64,000 nt of DNA, from positions 124,001 through 188,000 of the forward strand of contig DDFF01000015.1 in NCBI GenBank assembly GCA_002337045.1. Direction: 5' to 3'. Of the stretch, positions 1 to 7,513 are shown one piece after another. The notes below the pieces were generated by a model. The model saw only the letters and a list, made by a program, of their open reading frames with translations. It searched no databases and was not told where the DNA came from. Position 1 is the stretch's first letter. Every line of letters begins with the position of its first letter. The position numbers and the translations under genes were made by a program. The stretch is from Bacteroidetes bacterium UBA1935 (GTDB taxonomy: Bacteria; Bacteroidota; Bacteroidia; Chitinophagales; Chitinophagaceae).

Positions 1-33
1 TATGCGGCTCTTTTATTTTAATGATCAGTTAGT

Positions 34-1701
34 TTATTTGAATTGTACCCAAGCCACTTTAGCTACTTTCTTTCTGCCATCACGGTCTACCATTAAGGTG
101 GCATATGTTTTGGTTTTAGGATTGTAGTGAGAAGATTCTACATAGCAGAATTTAGAATAGTCATCATCTTTGGGTGCACCAAAAAGATAAAACTCTTCCG
201 CTTTGCCATTATTCAGTTTGTAGCACATCGTATTCGATTCGCTGATTGCCACCACCTGTTTTAGTTTATTGTATTTCTGTTCTGCTTTTCTTTCTATGTT
301 TTCAGGATAATCGTTGAAGATTACATAACGTCCATCGGGTGTTGTAACATAGTCGTAAGAAAGGAATGCATTGTTGTGAATTGCCCCCATTGTATAGCCA
401 AACATTTGCGCACCACGGAAAGACCAAAAGCCTTTTGATTTGTTATAGATATACAAAGGGTCAATCTTGCCATTTGCCATTTGCTCCTTTGGTACCATTG
501 TACCGCTTACTTCATTCCCTTTAGCATCGTAGTCGGCAATACCGATGTTGTTGAGGTGTGTGCGGTATGATACTGCACCTTGTGAACTGACAAGCATATC
601 GAGTGTCATTTCTTCGCTTAGTACAGTAGTACTGTTATCGGGGTTGATGACCATGTTTTGCGGCATGCCATGGAAGCCCTTTGAAAAACCATAAGCAGAT
701 TTTGCTGTAGCATCTGCGTAGGCAGATCCACATGGTTTTGAATTAATGATGAACAGCGTTTCAGGGTCTATTGTTGTAAACAAAGTACCGTAATAAGTAG
801 TGGTAGCCGGGCTAAAACCACGCCCTTTTGTTTTGCCTAAGGTAAGGGTCAAAAGCTGTATCAACCCTGTGCCCGGGTTGTATTGCATTACAGCTTCCGT
901 GTTTTTAAAGTCGTCTGTGTTTCCCAGTTGTTTATTCTGGAAAGTAGTATCACCTGCATTCAGTTTTGAAACAATAACACGTGAGTCTTTGCCGCCCGAT
1001 GCAGCTGTATTGAACCCGTATGTACATGCAATAATATGTTTGTCGCTGTGTACAGTAAGGCCAATGAGGTTGATATATTTAAAACCCTGAGATGGATAGT
1101 TGGCTCTATTTATTTCTTTGTGGCTGCCGTTGTAATGAACAATTTCTATTCTGTTACTGCTTTCTTCTGCAAAAGAGTTAAAGTTTACAATGGCATAGCA
1201 ATCAGATTGTGGGTCTTTTTCTACACGAAAATCGGCTTCTTCAACCTTGCCGAAAGCCATGGCGTAGGCTGCGCCTGCAGCATAACGCTGTAGTTCGTTG
1301 ATGTTTTCTTCCTTCAGCATAGCGCCCGTATTAGGATCCAGAATAATACGGAAGAGAGTAGGCGTACGGTCTAATAATTGCTGTAGGAAGATGACTGGTT
1401 TACCGTCTATTTCAAACAAACCTTCGATAACGGAAGCTTTCATTTTGCGAGGCTCCCATAGTTTGCTCTGCAGTACTTTTTTGCTGGCAAATGCACGGTT
1501 CTGGTTGTAAACAGTTACTTCAATCCCCTCCTTACTGAAATTGAAAAGAAAAGTATTGCCGTTGGAGAGCTGCATTACTTTATTCCAGCCATTTTCTGGT
1601 TCATCAAATGAATTGCTGTATTTGACATCGGTTGGTTGTGCCTTGGCTCCGCTGCCGGTTAGCAGGGCAAGGCTTAGGATAGATAATACTAAAGGTTTCA
1701 T
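34..1701 (-). CDS. Secreted protein of unknown function, 555 aa
   Basis: I do not recognise the family. Residues 1-21 form a clear signal peptide (MKPLVLSILSLALLTGSGAKA, cut before Q), so the product is exported. The rest alternates hydrophobic and polar residues with recurring Gly/Asn/Asp turns and has no membrane span, which suits an all-beta propeller-like fold. It is rich in Tyr, Lys and Asn. No catalytic motif and no C-terminal sorting domain are visible, so it is probably periplasmic or an outer-membrane-associated soluble protein. It lies 59 bp downstream of the peroxidase gene on the same strand and may be cotranscribed with it. The start is firm because it gives a proper signal peptide. 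Function is open. Confidence 0.75.
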   Translation of the reverse strand: MKPLVLSILSLALLTGSGAKAQPTDVKYSNSFDEPENGWNKVMQLSNGNTFLFNFSKEGIEVTVYNQNRAFASKKVLQSKLWEPRKMKASVIEGLFEIDGKPVIFLQQLLDRTPTLFRIILDPNTGAMLKEENINELQRYAAGAAYAMAFGKVEEADFRVEKDPQSDCYAIVNFNSFAEESSNRIEIVHYNGSHKEINRANYPSQGFKYINLIGLTVHSDKHIIACTYGFNTAASGGKDSRVIVSKLNAGDTTFQNKQLGNTDDFKNTEAVMQYNPGTGLIQLLTLTLGKTKGRGFSPATTTYYGTLFTTIDPETLFIINSKPCGSAYADATAKSAYGFSKGFHGMPQNMVINPDNSTTVLSEEMTLDMLVSSQGAVSYRTHLNNIGIADYDAKGNEVSGTMVPKEQMANGKIDPLYIYNKSKGFWSFRGAQMFGYTMGAIHNNAFLSYDYVTTPDGRYVIFNDYPENIERKAEQKYNKLKQVVAISESNTMCYKLNNGKAEEFYLFGAPKDDDYSKFCYVESSHYNPKTKTYATLMVDRDGRKKVAKVAWVQFK

Positions 1702-1760
1702 ATTGGTATTTATTGAGGTCCAATATAAAACGCGAACAGTAGAATAAAGAATAATCCGGG

Positions 1761-2705
1761 TTATTTCTTCTTGGCAAATCTGTCGTCTGTAAGTGCCAAC
1801 AAGAAGGCTTCTAAGTCTTGCTTATCTTGTTCTGTGAGTCCCAGCGGTTTTGCCAGTACTGAATCTCTATTGATGCCATCGGGCATTTTTGCGTGTGGGT
1901 TATCATAGTAATCAATCACCTCGCGCAGGGTTTTGAAGCTGCCATCGTGCATGTAAGGTGCAGTCATGGCTACATTGCGTAAGCTAGGTACTTTCATCTT
2001 GCCAATGTCTGCAGGGTTTTTGGTGACACTATACCTGCCCGAATCGTTGTGCGTAGTACCATTAAACAAACCAATGCTGCGGAACTCATCGCCTGTAAAA
2101 TCGGGCGAGAAGTGACATTCAAAACACTTGGCTTTTACACGAAATATATCACGTCCGCGAACCTGCTGGTCAGTCATGCCATTGGGCTCGTCATTCATCC
2201 AGCGGTCGTTGGGTGTGGCAGATGTTTCCAGTGTACGCTCGTAGGCTGCTATGGCCGAGGCTAAAGTTTTGGTTGTAGGAGCAGTCTTATATACTGTATA
2301 GAATAGGTTGCGGTATTTCTTACTGCGATTCAGGCGTTTGATGGCTTCGGACAGTTTCAGGTTCATCTCTGCCGGATTTTCAATGGGCCCAAGTGCCTGT
2401 TGTTCTAATGATGCAGCACGGCCGTCCCAGAACAGGAAATCGCGGGCACTGACATTCATGGCACTTGGTGTGTTACGATTACCGAGGCGGCCGTGAACAC
2501 CCTTGCTGAAAGCAGATGTATCTGCAAATGCAAAAGCCGGTTTGTGGCAGGAAGCACAACTGATGCTGCTGTCTTCAGACAAGATAGGGTCGAAAAACAG
2601 CATTTCGCCCAGGCGTTCTTTGGTAATCTTCTGCGGTGTCTTGCCGAAAGAGAAACCTAGTAACACGGCAACAGCCAGTGTAATGATGATAATACCTTGC
2701 TTCAC
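1761..2705 (-). CDS. Di-heme cytochrome c peroxidase (MauG/CcpA family), GTG start
   Basis: Periplasmic electron-transfer enzyme reducing H2O2 to water, or a MauG-like relative. Two c-type heme sites are visible: CASCH in the N-terminal half and CFECH in the C-terminal half, with the family motifs LGNRNTPSAMN, FWDGRA and MKVPSLRNVAMTAPYMHDG. The frame stays open up to 2753, but a -7 box (TAATTTTG on this strand, 2711-2718) ends 5 nt before an in-frame GTG at 2705. Starting there gives an immediate signal peptide (VKQGIIIITLAVAVLLGFSFG) and about 314 aa. The longer version would read through the promoter. Divergent from fumC with overlapping control regions. Confidence 0.88.
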   Translation of the reverse strand: MKQGIIIITLAVAVLLGFSFGKTPQKITKERLGEMLFFDPILSEDSSISCASCHKPAFAFADTSAFSKGVHGRLGNRNTPSAMNVSARDFLFWDGRAASLEQQALGPIENPAEMNLKLSEAIKRLNRSKKYRNLFYTVYKTAPTTKTLASAIAAYERTLETSATPNDRWMNDEPNGMTDQQVRGRDIFRVKAKCFECHFSPDFTGDEFRSIGLFNGTTHNDSGRYSVTKNPADIGKMKVPSLRNVAMTAPYMHDGSFKTLREVIDYYDNPHAKMPDGINRDSVLAKPLGLTEQDKQDLEAFLLALTDDRFAKKK

Positions 2706-2710
2706 AAGTG

Positions 2711-2718
2711 CAAAATTA
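2711..2718 (-). promoter_or_regulatory. -7 promoter box of the cytochrome c peroxidase gene
   Basis: TAATTTTG on the minus strand matches TAnnTTTG and lies 5 nt before the GTG start, predicting a leaderless message. No clear TTTG -33 box is seen upstream. Confidence 0.55.
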
Positions 2719-2757
2719 AAATAAATAATATGCACTTTCACATAACGCTTCATTTAA

Positions 2758-2765
2758 TACCTTTG
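2758..2765 (+). promoter_or_regulatory. -7 promoter box of fumC
   Basis: TACCTTTG matches TAnnTTTG exactly. A weak TTTC lies 18 bp upstream. The predicted transcript start near 2770 leaves about 38 nt of leader before the fumC ATG. The box is only 39 bp from the oppositely oriented peroxidase box. Confidence 0.6.
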
Positions 2766-2807
2766 CACCGCAAATTATTTTCATACTTCTTATAAATATC
2801 TCAGATA

Positions 2808-4208
2808 ATGGAATACCGTATTGAGAAAGACACGATGGGTGAGGTTAAAGTACCTGTTAATGCTTATTTCGGCGCGCAAACACAGCGTTCTATCGACAAC
2901 TTCAAGATTGCACAGGACATCAACAAGATGCCGAAGGAAATCATCCGTGCATTTGCCTACCTGAAAAAAGCTGCAGCACTTACCAATACAGACCTGGGTG
3001 TACTGCCTGCAGAAAAATCTGCACTGATAGGACAGGTTTGCGATGAAATACTGGAAGGTAAACTGGACAATGAGTTTCCGCTTGTTGTATGGCAAACAGG
3101 TTCGGGTACACAGTCGAACATGAACGTGAATGAAGTAGTGGCTTACCGTGCACATGTTATCAACGGTGGTCAACTGACTGATAAAGACAAATTCGTTCAC
3201 CCGAACGATGATGTAAATAAATCACAATCATCAAACGATACATTCCCTACGGCAATGCACATTGCTGCATACAAGATGCTGGTAGATGTAACAATACCAG
3301 GCATCAAAAAGCTGCGCGATACGCTGGACAGGAAAGCGAAAGAATTCATGCACATCGTAAAGATTGGTCGTACGCACTTTATGGATGCAACACCGCTGAC
3401 ACTGGGACAGGAAATAAGCGGTTATGTATCTCAACTGGACCATGGTCTGCGTGCTATCAATAATACACTTGCTCACCTTAGCGAACTGGCGCTTGGCGGT
3501 ACAGCAGTGGGTACAGGTATCAACACACCGAAAGGATATGCTGAGCATGTAGCGGGTAATATTGCTAAACTGACAGGCCTGCCTTTCGTTACTGCTGAAA
3601 ATAAATTTGAAAGTCTGGCTGCGCACGATGCTATCGTAGAAGCGCATGGTGCACTGAAAACAGTTGCCGTTAGCCTGATGAAAATTGCGAACGATATCCG
3701 TATGCTGAGCTCCGGCCCACGTTGCGGTATCGGCGAAATCTTCATCCCTGATAACGAACCGGGCTCATCTATCATGCCGGGTAAAGTGAACCCTACACAG
3801 TGCGAGGCATTGACAATGATCGCTGCACAGGTAATGGGCAATGACGTTGCAATTACTGTTGGTGGTTCTAACGGTCATTTTGAACTGAACGTGTTCAAGC
3901 CTGTTATGATATTCAACTTCCTGCATAGTGCACGCCTGATAGGTGACGGTTGTGTATCGTTCAACGACAAGTGTGCGGAAGGTATTGAACCAATACAGGC
4001 AAACATAGATGCTAACCTGCACAACTCACTGATGCTGGTAACATCGCTTAACACAAAGATTGGCTACTACAAAGCTGCAGAAATAGCACAGACTGCACAC
4101 AAACAAGGTAAAACGCTGAAACAAACAGCTATAGATCTGGGCTATGTAACGTCTGAACAATTTGACGAATGGGTACGTCCTGAGGATATGGTGGGTGAGA
4201 TTAAATAA
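2808..4208 (+). CDS. fumC: Fumarate hydratase class II
   Basis: Iron-independent fumarase that converts fumarate to L-malate in the TCA cycle; cytosolic homotetramer. The 466-aa length is normal for class II. The superfamily signature GSSIMPGKVNPTQCEA is present, as are TGSGTQSNMNVNEV and the substrate-site region HPNDDVNKSQSSNDTFPTAMH. The N-terminus (EYRIEKDTMGEVKVP) is the usual family start. Its own promoter lies just upstream and a bidirectional hairpin follows, so it is probably monocistronic. Aconitase (49.9 kb) and dihydrolipoyl dehydrogenase (19.2 kb) in the window belong to the same central pathway. Confidence 0.97.
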   Translation: MEYRIEKDTMGEVKVPVNAYFGAQTQRSIDNFKIAQDINKMPKEIIRAFAYLKKAAALTNTDLGVLPAEKSALIGQVCDEILEGKLDNEFPLVVWQTGSGTQSNMNVNEVVAYRAHVINGGQLTDKDKFVHPNDDVNKSQSSNDTFPTAMHIAAYKMLVDVTIPGIKKLRDTLDRKAKEFMHIVKIGRTHFMDATPLTLGQEISGYVSQLDHGLRAINNTLAHLSELALGGTAVGTGINTPKGYAEHVAGNIAKLTGLPFVTAENKFESLAAHDAIVEAHGALKTVAVSLMKIANDIRMLSSGPRCGIGEIFIPDNEPGSSIMPGKVNPTQCEALTMIAAQVMGNDVAITVGGSNGHFELNVFKPVMIFNFLHSARLIGDGCVSFNDKCAEGIEPIQANIDANLHNSLMLVTSLNTKIGYYKAAEIAQTAHKQGKTLKQTAIDLGYVTSEQFDEWVRPEDMVGEIK

Positions 4209-4235
4209 AACCCCTAAATCCCCTGTAGGGGACTT
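4209..4235. repeat. Short CCCC-rich repeat with internal hairpin
   Basis: Starting directly after the fumC stop, the sequence reads CCCCTAAAT, then CCCCTGTAGGGG, then ACTTG. Similar CCCCTAAATCCCC...GGGGACTT units are, to my knowledge, scattered between genes in many Bacteroidota genomes. A diverged relative with the same arms may occur at 15183-15222. Copy number cannot be assessed from one window. Confidence 0.4.
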
Positions 4236-4245
4236 GTATGATATG

Positions 4246-4274
4246 AAAACGCCCTGCAATTGCAGGGCGTTTTT
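4246..4274. terminator. Bidirectional terminator between fumC and the hydratase gene
   Basis: AAAACGCCCTGCA / TGCAGGGCGTTTTT is a near-perfect stem with A and T runs on both sides. It serves the convergent fumC (+) and MaoC-type hydratase (-). Confidence 0.85.
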
Positions 4275-4297
4275 AGTTGATAGTATTTTCTGAAAGA

Positions 4298-4708
4298 CTA
4301 CCACACATACTGCTTCTTATTCAGGAGCAATGCTTCGCCTGCAATTGTTTTATCGCCTGTGCTTACTTCATATACCGCGCAGTCGTACAGGATACGGTTT
4401 TTGTCTGCAAAGATTTCTTTTACTGTAATCACTGCTTCGTATTCAGTATCTACAAACATCGGTTTCATCCACTTCATGCTCTGGCTCATATAAACATGGC
4501 CATCAGCATACCACAATGCACCGAATATTTTTGTGAATACGCTGGCACCGAGGAAGCCGTGTATAATGTTGCGGCCAAACATGCTGGCTTTGCCTGCTTC
4601 TGCATCAATGTGCAGCGGGTTTACGTCGCCGCTAACGCGTGCATACGTATCTACATCGTCTTGTGTGTAACTGAACTTGTGGCGGAACTCGTCTCCTACT
4701 TTTAGCAT
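4298..4708 (-). CDS. MaoC-like (R)-specific enoyl-CoA hydratase (PhaJ type)
   Basis: Single hot-dog protein of 136 aa, the usual PhaJ size. The hydratase-2 active-site motif is present as SGDVNPLHID followed by FGRNIIHG, with catalytic Asp and His in the DxNPLHxD element. The expected reaction is reversible hydration of trans-2-enoyl-CoA to (R)-3-hydroxyacyl-CoA, which can feed polyhydroxyalkanoate synthesis. It is divergent from a PhaE-like synthase subunit across a 332-bp spacer, which supports a role in PHA metabolism, though other MaoC roles are possible. No TAnnTTTG box is obvious upstream of its start. Confidence 0.85.
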   Translation of the reverse strand: MLKVGDEFRHKFSYTQDDVDTYARVSGDVNPLHIDAEAGKASMFGRNIIHGFLGASVFTKIFGALWYADGHVYMSQSMKWMKPMFVDTEYEAVITVKEIFADKNRILYDCAVYEVSTGDKTIAGEALLLNKKQYVW

Positions 4709-4868
4709 AATAATGTCGTTTTTACCTTCTTAAGATAGTAGAAATTTGAAAAAAGGGGGATAATTTCAAAAAAAATAAAATATTAACAATTGGCTGATAT
4801 CCTTTAGGGTGGCTGATTTGGTACGAAATTCACAGCTTGTAGAATTAATTCAGGGGATATTTTCCTGT

Positions 4869-4882
4869 AAAATGTACATTTT
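4869..4882. promoter_or_regulatory. 14-bp perfect palindrome, possible operator of the phaE-like gene
   Basis: AAAATGTACATTTT is a perfect palindrome ending 16 bp before the -7 box, so it covers the -33 position. That placement suits a repressor site. The base composition is AT-rich, so chance is not excluded. Confidence 0.4.
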
Positions 4883-4898
4883 TTTAATAGGAAATGCC

Positions 4899-4906
4899 TA
4901 CCTTTG
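4899..4906 (+). promoter_or_regulatory. -7 promoter box of the phaE-like gene
   Basis: TACCTTTG matches TAnnTTTG. The predicted start near 4912 leaves a leader of about 130 nt, unusually long for this window. The -33 position is a T-run within or next to the palindrome rather than a clear TTTG. Confidence 0.55.
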
Positions 4907-5040
4907 CGGCGCCAAAAGGAACCCCTCAGAAAAAGGTGCAGAAAGAATAATGGAGAGGTAATAGATTGCTAATATAGGAGTTTTTCTTTTGTGCAACACA
5001 ATTAACGAAACAATTTTAAAATAAGTATAAAACTTAAACT

Positions 5041-6537
5041 ATGGCTAACCAAGACAGCAAAAACTTTGTAGAGAGCGTACTGGACGCACAGAAACAAGCT
5101 GTTGACACAGTAGTGGAAAACACTAAAAAACTTGCCAACGGTAATGCAATGGTAAATGATACAATGGCTAAAGGTAGCGAGTGGTATAAAAACTGGCTGG
5201 ATGGTCAGAAATCTGTATTTTCTGCAACTACAGAAAAAGCTAACAGTGCTACTGCAACTGCACAAGATAATATGGCTAAGATGAACGAGTTTTACCAAAA
5301 CTGGTTCAACACACAAATGGGCTGGGCTAAGCAAATGTGGGAAATGAACATGGACTATATGAAAAATGCTACGCAACAGCAACAAACTACTGCTTCTAAT
5401 CCAATGGAACAGTTCAGCAACATGTGGAACTCACAAACTTCAAACTGGAACAACTGGATGAACGGTATGAACATGATGAACAACTGGAACAACACAATGA
5501 ACCAGTTTCAAAATCAGTTCCAGAACAACAATCCATTCAGCATGGATTCTTGGAAAAAAGCAAGCGACAACTGGACTTCAGTTTTCAACCAATATTATAC
5601 AATGCTGAACAGCACTTTTGCTGATATGCAAAAGAACATGCAGAACGGCACTACACAGGATGCTTACCGCAATATGGTAAACGTAACTGAAGGTTTCGGC
5701 CGCTTTGCTGAAATGTGGATGCCTTTCATGAAGTCTATTCAGGAAAAAACATTCAACACTGAAATGTACAAGCAATACATGAACCCTGCTATGTACAAAG
5801 AAGTAATGGACAAGTTCTTTGGTTTTATGCCAGAACAAAGCCGCCAGTACATGCAGAACATGACTGATATGATGCAGAAAGGTATGGGCCAGATGAATCA
5901 AATGGGCATGGGCAACTACCAGCAAATGCGTGGTATGATGAACAACATGATGCCTAACACATCTGATATGTTCTCCGGTATGCTGAATGGCTATAACACA
6001 TGGTACAGCAACCTGAACAACACAATGTCTCCTATCACAAAAATGATGACGCCTAACCAACATACAAAAGCTATGATGGAATGGAACGACATCGCAAACC
6101 GCATGATGGTTTACAATATCAAAAATGCAGAAATGCAATACATGATATACAACCAAGGCGTGAAAGTAATGGACAGCCTTGCTGAAAACATTGCTGCTAA
6201 AGTTGAGAAAGGTGAAGAGATCAGCAACATGATGGCTGTATACCAAGAGTGGTTGAATATCAGCGATAAAGTATATGTTTCTTTGTTTGAAAGCGAAGAG
6301 TATAGCAAGCTGATGGCAGAAGTTAGTGCGATGCAAATGAAGCTGCGCAAAGACGTTGAAGCACAAATGGAAAAAATGTTGGTTGCTGTTCCTGTAGCTA
6401 CACGTAGCGAAATGGACGAAATGTACAAAGCAATCTACGACCTGAAAAAGCAAGTACGTAGCTTGGAAAAACAACTGGAAGCTACTGCTACTGAAGGTGC
6501 AGAAGAAACTGCTAAAAGCAAAAGCAAGAAAGCTTAA
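5041..6537 (+). CDS. PhaE-like subunit of class III polyhydroxyalkanoate synthase, with Met/Asn/Gln-rich insert
   Basis: The C-terminal ~100 residues fit the PhaE pattern: a segment SLFESEEYSKLMAEVSAMQM, then MLVAVPVATRSEMDEMYKAI, then DLKKQVRSLEKQLEA. Class III PhaE proteins end in a comparable LPTRxEVDExxRxxxELRRxVRxLxxxL helix that engages PhaC. The protein is 498 aa against roughly 360 typical. Residues ~100-350 are extremely rich in Met, Asn, Gln and Trp (runs such as MNGMNMMNNWNNTMNQF). No membrane span or signal peptide is present, so it is likely cytosolic and granule-associated. An alternative is a phasin-like granule coat protein. No phaC lies in the window. High-quality promoter and terminator suggest strong, monocistronic expression. 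Confidence 0.72.
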   Translation: MANQDSKNFVESVLDAQKQAVDTVVENTKKLANGNAMVNDTMAKGSEWYKNWLDGQKSVFSATTEKANSATATAQDNMAKMNEFYQNWFNTQMGWAKQMWEMNMDYMKNATQQQQTTASNPMEQFSNMWNSQTSNWNNWMNGMNMMNNWNNTMNQFQNQFQNNNPFSMDSWKKASDNWTSVFNQYYTMLNSTFADMQKNMQNGTTQDAYRNMVNVTEGFGRFAEMWMPFMKSIQEKTFNTEMYKQYMNPAMYKEVMDKFFGFMPEQSRQYMQNMTDMMQKGMGQMNQMGMGNYQQMRGMMNNMMPNTSDMFSGMLNGYNTWYSNLNNTMSPITKMMTPNQHTKAMMEWNDIANRMMVYNIKNAEMQYMIYNQGVKVMDSLAENIAAKVEKGEEISNMMAVYQEWLNISDKVYVSLFESEEYSKLMAEVSAMQMKLRKDVEAQMEKMLVAVPVATRSEMDEMYKAIYDLKKQVRSLEKQLEATATEGAEETAKSKSKKA

Positions 6538-6571
6538 TTAAAGAATAGTTTGTTGTAGTGTTTAATAACTG

Positions 6572-6595
6572 AGTCCTGCCTTCGTGGCAGGACTT
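6572..6595. terminator. Bidirectional terminator after the phaE-like gene and prmC
   Basis: AGTCCTGCC-TTCGT-GGCAGGACT stem-loop with T-rich flank. The prmC stop codon overlaps its right edge. Confidence 0.8.
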
Positions 6596-7451
6596 ATTTT
6601 TTGAGCATAGCCTTCAGCATACGGGTATTGCCAGCCATGTCTTTACGTACTTCTACATCAGTATAGCCCATTGCCTCGAACAGGTCTTTGGCTTGCATAG
6701 AATAGTCCCTATCGAGCTCGCAATAGATGAGGCCGCCTTCGTTAAGGTGTGTTTTGCCGAATTCTGCAATGATGCGGTAGAACAGCAAAGCATCTGTAGT
6801 AGGCACAAACAGTGCTACATGTGGCTCGTGGTTCAGCACATTGGCATGTATTGACGCCTTCTCACTTTCAGGTATATATGGTGGATTAGAAACAATGATA
6901 TCGTACTTGCCTAAAGTCTCTACCTGTTCAGGATTCAGGAAGTCGATATGTTTTACCTCAACAGTTGCATTCAGGTTGCTGGCATTCATGCGGGCTACCA
7001 ACAGTGCTCCACTGCTTACATCGCAGGCTGTAACGGTAGATTGTGGCAGGTCCAGCTTCAGGGAAACAGCAATACAACCACTACCTGTGCCAATGTCTAT
7101 AATGGTAGGAGATTTACCTGCATTGTCTTTTACAACCCAATCTACCAATTCTTCCGTTTCAGGGCGAGGTATTAGTACGCTTTCATTTATAGTAAACTCA
7201 CGGTTCATAAACCATGTTTTGCCGATGATGTATTGTATTGGCTTAGCTTTTTTGAGCAGCTCTTTATAACTGTCAAACTGGGTTTGTTGTTCGGCTGTAA
7301 AAAGCTTGTCTTTATCGGTAAGGCGTTGCAGTTTATCGTCGCCAGTTATATGTTCCATCATAGCGTGTGCTATTGCCGTGGCTTCTCCTTCGTCGTATAT
7401 GGTTTGTAAAGTATTGCGTAGATCGTAGTAGGCCTGGCTGTATGTAAACAT
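6594..7451 (-). CDS. prmC: Release factor glutamine methyltransferase
   Basis: Methylates the Gln of the GGQ motif in peptide release factors, using S-adenosylmethionine. The Rossmann motif IDIGTGSGCIAVSL and the catalytic SNPPYIP are both present, with the N-terminal helical domain and the linker LIPRPETEELV typical of PrmC. The frame is open to 7661, but that extension is out of family. The ATG at 7451 gives a normal 285-aa protein (MFTYSQAYYDLRN) and lies 4 nt after a -7 box. Divergent from ribD, 62 bp apart. Confidence 0.95.
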   Translation of the reverse strand: MFTYSQAYYDLRNTLQTIYDEGEATAIAHAMMEHITGDDKLQRLTDKDKLFTAEQQTQFDSYKELLKKAKPIQYIIGKTWFMNREFTINESVLIPRPETEELVDWVVKDNAGKSPTIIDIGTGSGCIAVSLKLDLPQSTVTACDVSSGALLVARMNASNLNATVEVKHIDFLNPEQVETLGKYDIIVSNPPYIPESEKASIHANVLNHEPHVALFVPTTDALLFYRIIAEFGKTHLNEGGLIYCELDRDYSMQAKDLFEAMGYTDVEVRKDMAGNTRMLKAMLKK

Positions 7452-7455
7452 CGGG

Positions 7456-7463
7456 CAAAGATA
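7456..7463 (-). promoter_or_regulatory. -7 promoter box of prmC
   Basis: TATCTTTG on the minus strand, ending 4 nt before the prmC ATG, so transcription should begin at or next to the start codon. A weak ATTG lies about 23 bp upstream. The ribD box is identical. Confidence 0.65.
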
Positions 7464-7500
7464 CCCTAAGGACAGAGAATAGCGGGCAATTAATTTAGAA

Positions 7501-7508
7501 TATCTTTG
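7501..7508 (+). promoter_or_regulatory. -7 promoter box of ribD
   Basis: TATCTTTG ends 5 nt before the first ATG of ribD (8 nt before the second). This predicts a leaderless transcript for the ribD-DMT-yigZ-queG run. Confidence 0.65.
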
Positions 7509-7513
7509 CAGCC

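Larger units (their letters stand above)
4709..5040. other. 332-bp divergent intergenic control region, no gene
   Basis: AT-rich spacer between the hydratase and phaE-like genes. I see a -7 box for the phaE-like gene (4899-4906), a 14-bp perfect palindrome (4869-4882) and a leader of about 130 nt. No open frame or stable long hairpin is visible. Confidence 0.6.

Noticed and set aside
2706..2753. ATG at 2753 as start of the cytochrome c peroxidase
   Set aside because: Would translate across its own predicted -7 box; the GTG at 2705 gives an immediate signal peptide.
4709..5040. Small RNA or small protein in the phaE/phaJ spacer
   Set aside because: No terminator within the spacer and no convincing short frame; the region is better explained as promoter plus leader.
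5578..6474. 298-codon open frame opposite the phaE-like gene
   Set aside because: His/Phe/Val-rich composition is the reverse complement of Met/Asn/Gln-rich codons; no family motif and no promoter. A by-product of biased codon use.
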